Shown piece by piece: positions 8,144-14,239 of a DNA stretch of 22,709 nucleotides. The notes below the pieces were generated by a model that worked only from the letters and a program-made list of their open reading frames with translations, ran no database searches and was not told where the DNA came from. Numbering within the stretch: the first letter of the stretch is position 1; every line of letters starts with the position of its first letter. Origin of the DNA: UBA11164 sp034376725 (lineage in GTDB: Bacteria > Pseudomonadota > Gammaproteobacteria > Xanthomonadales > Xanthomonadaceae); the NCBI GenBank assembly GCA_034376725.1, contig JAXMJH010000134.1, positions 1 through 22,709 on the forward strand, given 5' to 3'. Both the position numbers and the translations under genes were made by a program.

Positions 8144-8422
8144 ATGGGCTTCGAGTGGGATGAGAACAAGCGCGCGGCCAACCTTGAGCGTCATGGGGTT
8201 GACTTCGCCGATGCGGTCGGCGCGTTGCTTGATCCTTTCAGCATCACGCGGGAAGACCCTGATGCCGAGGCCGAGGCTCGGTTTCTGACGCTGGGTTGCG
8301 GCTTCGCTGGGACAGTCCTGCTGGTCGTTTGGACTGAGCGGGATCAAGACGCGATCCGCATCATTTCGGCGCGCGCCGCCAGTCCTGGGGAGGCGCGCTG
8401 TTATAGAGGAGGCATTGGCTAG
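8144..8422 (+). CDS. brnT: BrnT family ribonuclease toxin
   Basis: The protein has 92 residues, as expected for the BrnT/DUF497 family. These are small RelE-fold ribonucleases that stop translation when not bound by BrnA. The N-terminus FEWDENKRAANLERHGVDF is the family hallmark, and the central DPFSITREDPDAEAEARF and C-terminal IRIISARAASPGE also match. The ATG at 8144 gives the canonical N-terminus. The stop is 2 bp before the brnA start. A strong GAGGAGG near the end of brnT serves brnA. The gene lies inside an islet bounded by 62-bp direct repeats, so it was probably acquired horizontally. Confidence 0.92.
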   Translation: MGFEWDENKRAANLERHGVDFADAVGALLDPFSITREDPDAEAEARFLTLGCGFAGTVLLVVWTERDQDAIRIISARAASPGEARCYRGGIG

Positions 8423-8424
8423 GT

Positions 8425-8691
8425 ATGCGCGACGATTACGATTTTTCTGAAGCAAAGTCTGTCGGGGAAGTGCCGGCACTGGCGCGGCTGCAGGCCGAGA
8501 ACCTGGCGAAAGAACGCATCACGATCCGGCTTGATGCTGATGTCTTGGCGTGGTTTCGGGCGCGCGTAGCGGGCGGCGGTAACTACCAGACACTCATCAA
8601 CGAGGTGTTGCGTGGACACATCGCCGAGCGCGAAGGGACGCTGGAACGCACCCTCAGACGGATCATCCGGGAAGAACTCCAAGCCGGTTAG
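8425..8691 (+). CDS. brnA: BrnA family antitoxin
   Basis: The protein has 88 residues. Its core, RITIRLDADVLAWFRA and GGNYQTLINEVLRGHI, is the ribbon-helix-helix DNA-binding domain of BrnA/DUF4415 antitoxins. The N-terminal arm (DDYDFSEAKSVGEVPALARLQ) is the type of segment that wraps the toxin in this family. The charged C-terminal helix (ERTLRRIIREEL) is a variable tail. BrnA binds BrnT and represses the shared promoter. The ATG at 8425 lies 2 bp after the brnT stop, with GAGGAGG about 12 bp upstream. Toxin-first order is normal for this system. Confidence 0.9.
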   Translation: MRDDYDFSEAKSVGEVPALARLQAENLAKERITIRLDADVLAWFRARVAGGGNYQTLINEVLRGHIAEREGTLERTLRRIIREELQAG

Positions 8692-8722
8692 TTTGGACGT
8701 TTGCAACCGGTGGTCCGGGCTT

Positions 8723-8806
8723 ATGACCTACGGCCTCAGCTACTCGCTGCCGCTGGCACTCGGCTACCTGGCCATCGTGCTGCTGGTGGTCAATCTGATG
8801 TTCTGA
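8723..8806 (+). pseudogene. Detached SLC13 C-terminal fragment (27 codons)
   Basis: The frame ending at 8806 reads MTYGLSYSLPLALGYL and then the same GYLAIVLLVVNLMF tail as the SLC13 transporter. The last 15 codons are identical at DNA level (inside the 62-bp repeat). The preceding segment (SYSLPLALGYL against FRVGLPLTFGYL) is only similar. It looks like the end of a related SLC13 gene brought in with the islet rather than a plain copy of the resident gene. It is not expected to be functional. Confidence 0.55.
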
Positions 8807-8822
8807 CCCGCCGCCTGGGGCC
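8761..8822. repeat. 62-bp direct repeat, copy 2 (right end of the islet)
   Basis: It is identical to 7874-7935. Outside the right boundary the sequences diverge at once (ACCG here, TGAT after copy 1). To the left the similarity decays within about 15 bp, where CTGCCGCTG is shared. Confidence 0.97.
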
Positions 8823-8831
8823 ACCGTTGGC

Positions 8832-8853
8832 GGGGCACGCGGCTTGCGGCCCC
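8832..8853. terminator. Hairpin between convergent transcripts
   Basis: GGGGC (bulged A) CGC, loop GGCTT, then GCG GCCCC forms an 8-bp GC stem with a single bulge. It lies between the rightward SLC13/brnTA side and the leftward yeeE operon. No T-run follows on either strand, so intrinsic termination is only possible, not certain. Confidence 0.3.
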
Positions 8854-8888
8854 GACCTCGACGGCGATGCGATGCGGTGGCCCTGTGT

Positions 8889-9380
8889 TCAGGCGCGCTC
8901 GGCCTGGCCGATGCCCTGCTGGGTGCGGTCGATGCGTTCGGCCTGGCGGGCTTCCTGCCAGCGGCGCAGGGTGGCGCCGGCCAGCAGGGCGGGCAGCATC
9001 CATAACGCCTCGGCGTTGCCGTTGCCCAGGCTGGCGATCAATGGGCCGGGGCAATATCCGGCCAGGCCCCAGCCAATACCGAACAGCGCCGAGCCGGCCA
9101 ACAGCGGGCGGTCGATCGCCGTGATGCGCGGCAGGTGAAACCGGGTGTCCAGGCGTGGTGCGGACCGGCGCAGCACCCACGGAAACGCCAGCGCGGTCAC
9201 CACAACCGCACCGCCCAGCACACCCAGCAGGCGGGCGTCCCAGTCGCCGGCCACGTCGAGAAAGCCAAGCACCCGCTCGGGGTCGGTCATCTGCGACATC
9301 GCCAGGCCCACGCCGAACAGCAGGCCGGCGGCCAGGCTGGCCAGGCCGCGCGACCACGCACCGGCTGCCGCGCGGCTCAC
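8889..9380 (-). CDS. YeeE/YedE-type transporter, C-terminal half protein
   Basis: The protein has 163 residues when started at GTG 9380, which overlaps the stop of the preceding gene in GTGA. The frame is open further upstream but reads Arg-rich non-protein-like sequence there. The N-terminal helix ASLAAGLLFGVGLAMSQMTDPERVLGFLDV and the later LAGSALFGIGWGLAGYCPGP (Cys110) are typical of the second half of YeeE/YedE proteins (DUF6691 group). Membrane segments fall at about residues 11-29, 52-70, 93-110 and 123-138. Full-length YeeE imports thiosulfate using conserved Cys residues, and split pairs are common in proteobacteria. The substrate here is inferred to be a sulfur compound. Confidence 0.85.
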   Translation of the reverse strand: MSRAAAGAWSRGLASLAAGLLFGVGLAMSQMTDPERVLGFLDVAGDWDARLLGVLGGAVVVTALAFPWVLRRSAPRLDTRFHLPRITAIDRPLLAGSALFGIGWGLAGYCPGPLIASLGNGNAEALWMLPALLAGATLRRWQEARQAERIDRTQQGIGQAERA

Positions 9381-9817
9381 GGCGCCACCGCCAGCAGATG
9401 ACGAACCGCGAACGTGGTCAGCATTGCCACGCCGACGAACGTGGCGGTACCGGCCAGCGAGCGGGGCGAGAGCCGGCCCAGTCCGCACACGCCGTGTCCG
9501 CTGGTGCAGCCGTTGGCCGCCGCGGTTCCGTAGCCGACCAGCAGACCGGCGATCAGCAGCGCCGGCCGCGAGAAATCTTCGCGGATCGGCGGTGCATCGC
9601 CGGTGATCGCGACATAACCGCCCGCGCCGACGATCAGGCCCAGCACAAACAGCGCGCGCCACAGGCGGTCGCCGCGAAAGCCGGTCAACACGCCCGAGGC
9701 GATCCCGCTGACCCCGGCTAGGCGGCCGTTCAGCCAGAGCAGGGCGACCGCTGCCGTGCCGATCAGCACGCCTCCGCCTACCGCCTTGGCGGCTTCGACC
9801 AGGCTTGCTTCGATCAC
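9377..9817 (-). CDS. YeeE/YedE-type transporter, N-terminal half protein
   Basis: The protein has 146 residues and is an inner-membrane protein with about four hydrophobic segments. Family features are GGGVLIGTAAVALLWLNGRLAGVSGI at the start and the Cys motif NGCTSGHGVCGLGRLSPRS (Cys104 and Cys111), which corresponds to the substrate-relay cysteines of the thiosulfate importer YeeE. The GTG at 9817 overlaps the stop of the fadL-like gene in GTGA. Its own stop overlaps the GTG of the second half in the same way, so the three genes are likely translationally coupled. I assign it as one subunit of a two-protein transporter, possibly importing thiosulfate or a related sulfur species. Confidence 0.87.
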   Translation of the reverse strand: MIEASLVEAAKAVGGGVLIGTAAVALLWLNGRLAGVSGIASGVLTGFRGDRLWRALFVLGLIVGAGGYVAITGDAPPIREDFSRPALLIAGLLVGYGTAAANGCTSGHGVCGLGRLSPRSLAGTATFVGVAMLTTFAVRHLLAVAP

Positions 9818-11163
9818 CGCAATCTCCAGGCGTAGGACAGGCCGAGCATGGTTTCCCTGAGGCGAATGTCGGCGTTGCCGCCGCCAAGGCCGACCGGCGG
9901 GAAACCGGCCGGAATCGAATTCGACCCGCGCACCGTCTTTCCGAACGCATGGGTGAAGAAGCCGCTCAGTTCGGCGCCATTGGCCAATTGCCAGGTGGCG
10001 CCCAGCGAGAGGTGATCCTCGACCACGCCGGGGGCGAGGATGTTGAAGAACGTTTCGCCATCGGGAATCGGCTGGTTGAGATGGCTCACGCCGGCCCGCA
10101 ATGTCAGCCGGCTGGTGGCGCGCAGCGCGAAGCCCAGCTTGTAGGTGGTGATGTCGCGCCAGCCGAAACCGGGGCCGTTGTCGGCACCCAAGGGAACCCC
10201 AGCGAACAATGCCGCGACCGGATTGCCGACCGAGCCGACTTCGCTGTACAGCACCCGCTGAACATCGGCCGCCACCGTCCAGCGCTCGCCCTGCCAGGCG
10301 ATACCGACGCCGTAGTTTTCCGGCACGTCGAAGCCACCGCCATCGGCGAACAGCCCGCGATAGCGGTCGAACCGGCCGTCGATCTTCGACGCCCAGCTCG
10401 CACCGACCGTCAGTCCGGGCGCCAGCGTGCCCAGCCAGCCCAGCCGGATGCCGACGCCGATGCTGTCGTCGGTGCCGTTGTTGCTGACCTTGTCGGGTGC
10501 CAGCGAGAAGGCGCTGAACACGCCCAGCCCGCGCGCATAGAAGCGCTGATAGGCGACGTTGGCGGCCACACCGATGGCGTGGTGTTCGCTGAGCCGGTAG
10601 GAAAGCGAGGGGGTGATGAACAACTGCTCGAGGTTCACACCCGCCTCGCCGGTTCCGCCGAACCGCGCGAACGGGTTATCGTCGAATTCGGTGTTCAGCC
10701 CGCCATTGCCGTAGAGCGCCAGTCCGGCGCTGAGCCGGGGCGACAAGCGACGGACGTAGCCGACTTCAGGAATGAAAAAGTTCTTCCGGCCGTCGCCATC
10801 GAAGCGCTGATCCGGGCCGAACGCGTTGCCCACGATGTCGGCGCTGCGCCGTGGGATGAACCAGGTCACCCCCAGATCCAGCCGGTTGTCGACATCGGCG
10901 ATGCCGGCCGGGTTGTAGGCCGAGGCGAAGGCATCCTGCGGCAGGGCATAGCCCACGCCGGCCATGCCTTGGGCGCGCACGCCGTAACCGTGGGAGAAAT
11001 AACCATTGGTGGCGTGGCCGAGCGCGGGCAGCAGCACCAGCACGATGGCCAGCAGTCGGCGCAGCGGGCCGAAGGCTGATGTCTGTCGGATCGAGGCCAA
11101 GCCGGTCTTGCCAATGCCGAAAGCGGCGACAACACGGGATGGGAAGAGGGCGGGATTGGGCAT
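9814..11163 (-). CDS. FadL/OmpP1/TodX-family outer-membrane channel
   Basis: The protein has 449 residues from ATG 11163. A signal-peptide core (RRLLAIVLVLLPALGHA, cleavage expected after Ala51) is preceded by an unusually long 35-residue N-region, so the true start may lie further in; no good internal ATG is visible. The mature N-terminus TNGYFSHGYGVRAQGMAGVGYALPQDAFASAYNPAG is typical of the FadL family, whose N-terminal hatch plugs a 14-strand barrel. The rest shows alternating beta-strand pattern (YKLGFALRATSRLTLRAGVSHL, LGATWQLANGAELSGFFTHAF). The C-terminus is WRLR rather than the usual terminal aromatic residue. Family members pass hydrophobic molecules across the outer membrane. The direct coupling to yeeE-like genes suggests that this one serves the same import route. 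Confidence 0.9.
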   Translation of the reverse strand: MPNPALFPSRVVAAFGIGKTGLASIRQTSAFGPLRRLLAIVLVLLPALGHATNGYFSHGYGVRAQGMAGVGYALPQDAFASAYNPAGIADVDNRLDLGVTWFIPRRSADIVGNAFGPDQRFDGDGRKNFFIPEVGYVRRLSPRLSAGLALYGNGGLNTEFDDNPFARFGGTGEAGVNLEQLFITPSLSYRLSEHHAIGVAANVAYQRFYARGLGVFSAFSLAPDKVSNNGTDDSIGVGIRLGWLGTLAPGLTVGASWASKIDGRFDRYRGLFADGGGFDVPENYGVGIAWQGERWTVAADVQRVLYSEVGSVGNPVAALFAGVPLGADNGPGFGWRDITTYKLGFALRATSRLTLRAGVSHLNQPIPDGETFFNILAPGVVEDHLSLGATWQLANGAELSGFFTHAFGKTVRGSNSIPAGFPPVGLGGGNADIRLRETMLGLSYAWRLR

Positions 11164-11466
11164 GCAAGGCCTGCGCTATGGGGTATCCCGGCGCCGTCCG
11201 TTGCGACGTCGGGAAACCATTTCCAGTGTCATGACGCCGGGCGGGCCAGCCGAAGGGATCGCCGCGCACGGATTTGAAGTCAGGCCATGGAAGCGCGCCG
11301 GCGGGCCGGCGTCAAAGCGCCCGCCGCCCTATTCTTAGAACCAAATGGACTAAAAGGACGGACAAAACTCCGTGAATCATCGCTTTAGCGCGTAATCGAT
11401 TCGAGTGAACCGGACGATTGGTCATGTATCGAGCAGTTCAGAACGACCCGCCCCGGTCAATGGCCA
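11164..11466. other. Spacer upstream of fadL and downstream of the Rieske gene
   Basis: About 300 bp without a convincing gene. The half next to fadL is GC-rich and holds a palindrome CGCCGG-CGGG-CCGGCG (11296-11311). The section at about 11330-11410 is clearly more A/T-rich and is the likely place for the leftward fadL promoter, but I cannot pick convincing -35 and -10 boxes. I see no repeat or RNA gene here. Confidence 0.5.
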
Positions 11467-11823
11467 TCACTCGGCCAGGAAAACGACCCCATCCTGAACC
11501 GCGACTGCCACCGGCGTCAGCGACGCGCCCCGGCACGGGCCACCGACGCATGCACCGGTCGTCGGGCGGAATCGGGCGCCGTGCGCGGCACAGATCAGCT
11601 CGCCCTGTTCGAACAAAAACCGGCCGGGTGCCCAATCCAGCCGGCGGCCGGCATGCGGGCAGACGTTCAGGAAGGCCGCCACGTCATCGCCGACACGGGT
11701 AAGGACAACACTCTGCGGCTCGCCATCGATCATCGCATCGATTGCACAGGCGCCGCCGTCGTGGATGTCCGACAGAGAAATTAACGAAGTTCTCACGACT
11801 TTTCCGTCATCTGTCTGTAGCAT
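11467..11823 (-). CDS. Small Rieske [2Fe-2S] protein
   Basis: The protein has 118 residues from ATG 11823, chosen because GGAG lies 7 bp upstream; the frame extends to 11916 but without such a site. The Rieske cluster ligands are Cys55-x-His57 in NVCPHAGRRL and Cys78-x2-His81 in ICAAHGARF. The remaining text, such as CAIDAMIDGEPQSVVLTRVGDDVAAFLN before the first motif, fits stand-alone Rieske ferredoxin-like proteins. It is predicted to be a cytoplasmic electron carrier. The partner is unknown, and no oxygenase gene is adjacent. It is divergent from a small membrane-protein gene. Confidence 0.9.
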   Translation of the reverse strand: MLQTDDGKVVRTSLISLSDIHDGGACAIDAMIDGEPQSVVLTRVGDDVAAFLNVCPHAGRRLDWAPGRFLFEQGELICAAHGARFRPTTGACVGGPCRGASLTPVAVAVQDGVVFLAE

Positions 11824-11901
11824 CTTTGCTCCGCTTCCCGGATTCGCGTCGGCATTCTGCCACACGCCCGGTTGGGAGCTGGCCTGGAGCAAAATCACGC
11901 C

Positions 11902-12177
11902 ATGTCGAAGTTTCATGCCCGTTGGACGACCTTCGCGTTACGCAAACCCCGTCACCCAGTTCTTCGGGCGGCCTGCGCGGTGTTCGGACTGTTGTTGCTG
12001 GCTGGCCTGCTGGTGCTGGGCCTGGTGGTCGGCACGCTGATGCTGGCCTTCACCCTGGCCCGCCGTCTGCTGGGCGGCGGCAACCACACCGCTCCCGCCA
12101 ATCCGACATCGGCTGGCACGGTCATCGAAGGTGACTACTCCGTGGTCTCCGACCGCTCGCGCATTCTGCCGCACTGA
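11902..12177 (+). CDS. One-helix membrane protein of unknown function
   Basis: The protein has 91 residues from ATG 11902; the same frame opens 30 bp earlier but the early residues look unconserved. A basic N-terminus (HARWTTFALRKPRHP) precedes a long hydrophobic segment (about residues 23-50, rich in Leu/Val/Gly). A short polar tail follows, ending VIEGDYSVVSDRSRILPH. The orientation is probably N-in by the positive-inside rule. I do not recognise a named family. The tail motif with EGDYxVV looks conserved rather than random. It lies between a divergent Rieske gene and mscL in the same direction. Confidence 0.7.
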   Translation: MSKFHARWTTFALRKPRHPVLRAACAVFGLLLLAGLLVLGLVVGTLMLAFTLARRLLGGGNHTAPANPTSAGTVIEGDYSVVSDRSRILPH

Positions 12178-12287
12178 CACCGGCGGCCACTGGAGCGCAA
12201 ACCCGAATCCGGCTACCCTCTGCCCTCGTGGCGTGCCGCAGGGCGCGTCCTTGCCTGCGTTCCAACAACCAGAACAGGAGACGAGCA

Positions 12288-12686
12288 ATGGGCATGGTGA
12301 CCGAGTTTCGGGATTTCGCAATGCGCGGCAACGTCATCGATCTCGCCGTGGGCGTGGTGATCGGCGGCGCGTTCGGAAAGATCGTCGGATCGCTGGTCGA
12401 AAAAATCATCATGCCGCCGATCGGGCTGCTGATCGGCGGGGTCGATTTCTCGGACATCGCTATCACGCTGCGTGAGGCAGCCGGCGAAACGCCGGCCGTG
12501 GCGATCGGGATCGGCGATTTCATCAATACCTTGATCCAGTTTGTCATCGTCGCGTTCGCGATCTTCATGGTGATCAAGGCCATCAATGCGACCAAGCGCA
12601 AGCAGGAGGCCGCGCCGCCGCCGCCCGAGCCGAGCGAGGAGGTCCGTTTGCTGACCGAGATCCGCGACGCGCTCCGAAACCGCTGA
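12288..12686 (+). CDS. mscL: Large-conductance mechanosensitive channel MscL
   Basis: The protein has 132 residues from ATG 12288, with AGGAG 7 bp upstream; longer frames lack a ribosome-binding site. MscL is a homopentameric inner-membrane valve that opens under membrane tension to release solutes on osmotic downshock. The N-terminal helix and TM1 read EFRDFAMRGNVIDLAVGVVIGGAFGKIV, with the KIIMPPIG end. TM2 is at about residues 76-101 (IGDFINTLIQFVIVAFAIF). The cytoplasmic end has a Pro run followed by the conserved helix EEVRLLTEIRDALRNR. A strong intrinsic terminator follows the gene. Confidence 0.98.
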   Translation: MGMVTEFRDFAMRGNVIDLAVGVVIGGAFGKIVGSLVEKIIMPPIGLLIGGVDFSDIAITLREAAGETPAVAIGIGDFINTLIQFVIVAFAIFMVIKAINATKRKQEAAPPPPEPSEEVRLLTEIRDALRNR

Positions 12687-12704
12687 ATCGCAGTCTGTCC
12701 GCTG

Positions 12705-12737
12705 CGGACGCTGGCCTTCCGGCGTCCGTTGTTTTTT
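12705..12737 (+). terminator. Intrinsic terminator after mscL
   Basis: A 10-bp stem, CGGACGCTGG / CCGGCGTCCG (one G-U pair), closes a CCTT loop and is followed by TTGTTTTTT. This is a textbook rho-independent terminator 18 bp after the mscL stop. The next gene begins only 20 bp beyond it, so that gene needs its own promoter or read-through. Confidence 0.88.
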
Positions 12738-12756
12738 CTGTCTGAAGGATTTACCC

Positions 12757-14175
12757 ATGCTTCGTGTCTGTCTGGCCGGCCTCCTGTTTTCTTCCGTACT
12801 TGTGCCGGCCTTGCCCGCCGCTGCGCAGGCACCGCAACTTTCCGAAACGGCCGTGGCCAAGGCCACCGCCCTGCGCGATCAGGCGCTGGCCGGGAATGCC
12901 GCTTACGCGCTGGTCGAGTCGCTGACTACCGAGATCGGAGCGCGGATGCCCGCGACCGAAGCCGATGCCCGCGCGGTCGAATGGGCCAAGGCAAAATTCG
13001 CCGGTCTCGGCTACGACCGGGTGTGGACCGAGCCGGTGACGTTTCCGGTCTGGCGACGGGGCGCAGAGCGGGCCGAAGTGCTGGCGCAATTCGCGCAGCC
13101 GGTGCTGGTGACCGCGCTGGGCGGCAGCGTGGGAACCGGCGACCAGCCGGTCGAAGCGCAGGTGGTCGGCTTTGCCGATCTGGCCGAGCTGGAGGCCGCG
13201 CCGGACGGCAGTCTGGACGGCAAGATCGCCTACATCGGCTATCGCATGCTTCGGTTTCGCGACGGCCGGGGTTATGGACCCGCCGTCGCCGCCCGCAGTC
13301 GCGGGCCGTCGGTGGCGTCGGCCAAGGGCGCATCGGCCCTGCTGATCCGCTCCATCGGCACCGACTCGCATCGTTTTCCGCACACCGGCATGATGAGCTA
13401 TGCCGAAGGCGTCGCCCCGATTCCGGCGGCCGCCCTGTCCAATCCCGACGCCGATCAGATCGAGCGCCTGCTCGGACGCGGGCAGCCGATCCGGGTCCGC
13501 CTGGCTCTGGATGTCGGTTTCGATGGCGAGTACACCTCGCACAATGTCATCGGCGAAGTCACCGGCCGCTCGCTGCCCGAGGAAGTGGTGGTGATCGGTG
13601 GCCATCTGGATTCCTGGGACCTGGGCACCGGAGCCATCGACGACGGTGCGGGCGTGGCGATCACCATGGCAGCCGGCGCCCTGATCGCCGGACTGCCGGC
13701 CGCAGACCGACCCGCCAGAAGCGTCCGGGTGATCGCCTGGGCCAATGAAGAGCAAGGCCTGATCGGCGCCCGCGCCTACGCCGCAGCCCATGCGGGGGAT
13801 GTGGCGCGACACCTCATCGGGGCGGAAAGCGATTTTGGCGCTGGCCGTATCTATGCCCTTCGCGCTGGCGTCGATGAAGCCTCGTGGCCGGTGATCGAGC
13901 GCATCGGTCATGTGCTGGCGCCGCTCGGCATCGAGACTCAGCGGCAGGGCGGCGGCCCCGGCCCGGACATCATTCCGCTGGCAGAAATCGGCATGCCCTG
14001 GGCCCAGCTGGCGCAGGACGGTACCGATTATTTCGACTACCACCACACCGCCGACGACACGCTGGACAAGATCGAACCGGCCGCCCTAGACCAGCAGGTG
14101 GCCGCCTACGCCGCCTTCGCCTATCTGGCCGCCGACACCGAAGGGCGGCTGGTCGCGAAGCCCCGGGTGCCCTGA
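12757..14175 (+). CDS. Secreted M28-family metallopeptidase
   Basis: The protein has 472 residues. A signal peptide (CLAGLLFSSVLVPALPAAAQA) ends near residue 25. A PA-like insert (about 110-245) precedes the catalytic domain. Zinc-site text is complete: GGHLDSWD (His283), GAIDDGAG (Asp295, bridging), ANEEQGL (Glu331 catalytic, Glu332 ligand), ESDFGA (Asp359) and DYHHTADDTLDKI (His430). This is the di-zinc aminopeptidase or carboxypeptidase type of M28. It probably acts in the periplasm or outside the cell on peptides; the exact specificity is not evident. The ATG at 12757 has GAAGGA upstream. It follows the mscL terminator and converges with the next gene. Confidence 0.94.
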   Translation: MLRVCLAGLLFSSVLVPALPAAAQAPQLSETAVAKATALRDQALAGNAAYALVESLTTEIGARMPATEADARAVEWAKAKFAGLGYDRVWTEPVTFPVWRRGAERAEVLAQFAQPVLVTALGGSVGTGDQPVEAQVVGFADLAELEAAPDGSLDGKIAYIGYRMLRFRDGRGYGPAVAARSRGPSVASAKGASALLIRSIGTDSHRFPHTGMMSYAEGVAPIPAAALSNPDADQIERLLGRGQPIRVRLALDVGFDGEYTSHNVIGEVTGRSLPEEVVVIGGHLDSWDLGTGAIDDGAGVAITMAAGALIAGLPAADRPARSVRVIAWANEEQGLIGARAYAAAHAGDVARHLIGAESDFGAGRIYALRAGVDEASWPVIERIGHVLAPLGIETQRQGGGPGPDIIPLAEIGMPWAQLAQDGTDYFDYHHTADDTLDKIEPAALDQQVAAYAAFAYLAADTEGRLVAKPRVP

Positions 14176-14239
14176 GCGGGGCGGACTTCCCTGCGCACCG
14201 GCAATGCACTCGCCGCCAACGGCGGGCGCGGATGCGAGC

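Larger units (their letters stand above)
7936..8822. mobile_element. brnTA islet, inserted at the 3' end of the SLC13 gene
   Basis: The 825 bp between the two 62-bp repeats hold only the brnTA pair and spacers. Together with one repeat copy this makes an 887-bp unit. If the unit is removed, the SLC13 stop codon is followed directly by the hairpin and the converging yeeE operon, which is the simple ancestral arrangement. No integrase, transposase or terminal inverted repeats are visible. The event therefore looks like a single-crossover insertion of a circular molecule, or an element mobilised in trans, at a gene 3' end. A local duplication is an alternative but would not explain the foreign genes. 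Confidence 0.7.

Noticed and set aside
7947..8288. A 113-codon plus frame overlapping brnT
   Set aside because: It overlaps the well-identified brnT in another frame and its own promoter/operator, and has no recognisable similarity.
12697..12709. GTCCGC-T-GCGGAC palindrome before the mscL terminator as an antiterminator
   Set aside because: A one-base loop is impossible, leaving only a 4-bp stem, so a competing fold is too weak to claim.
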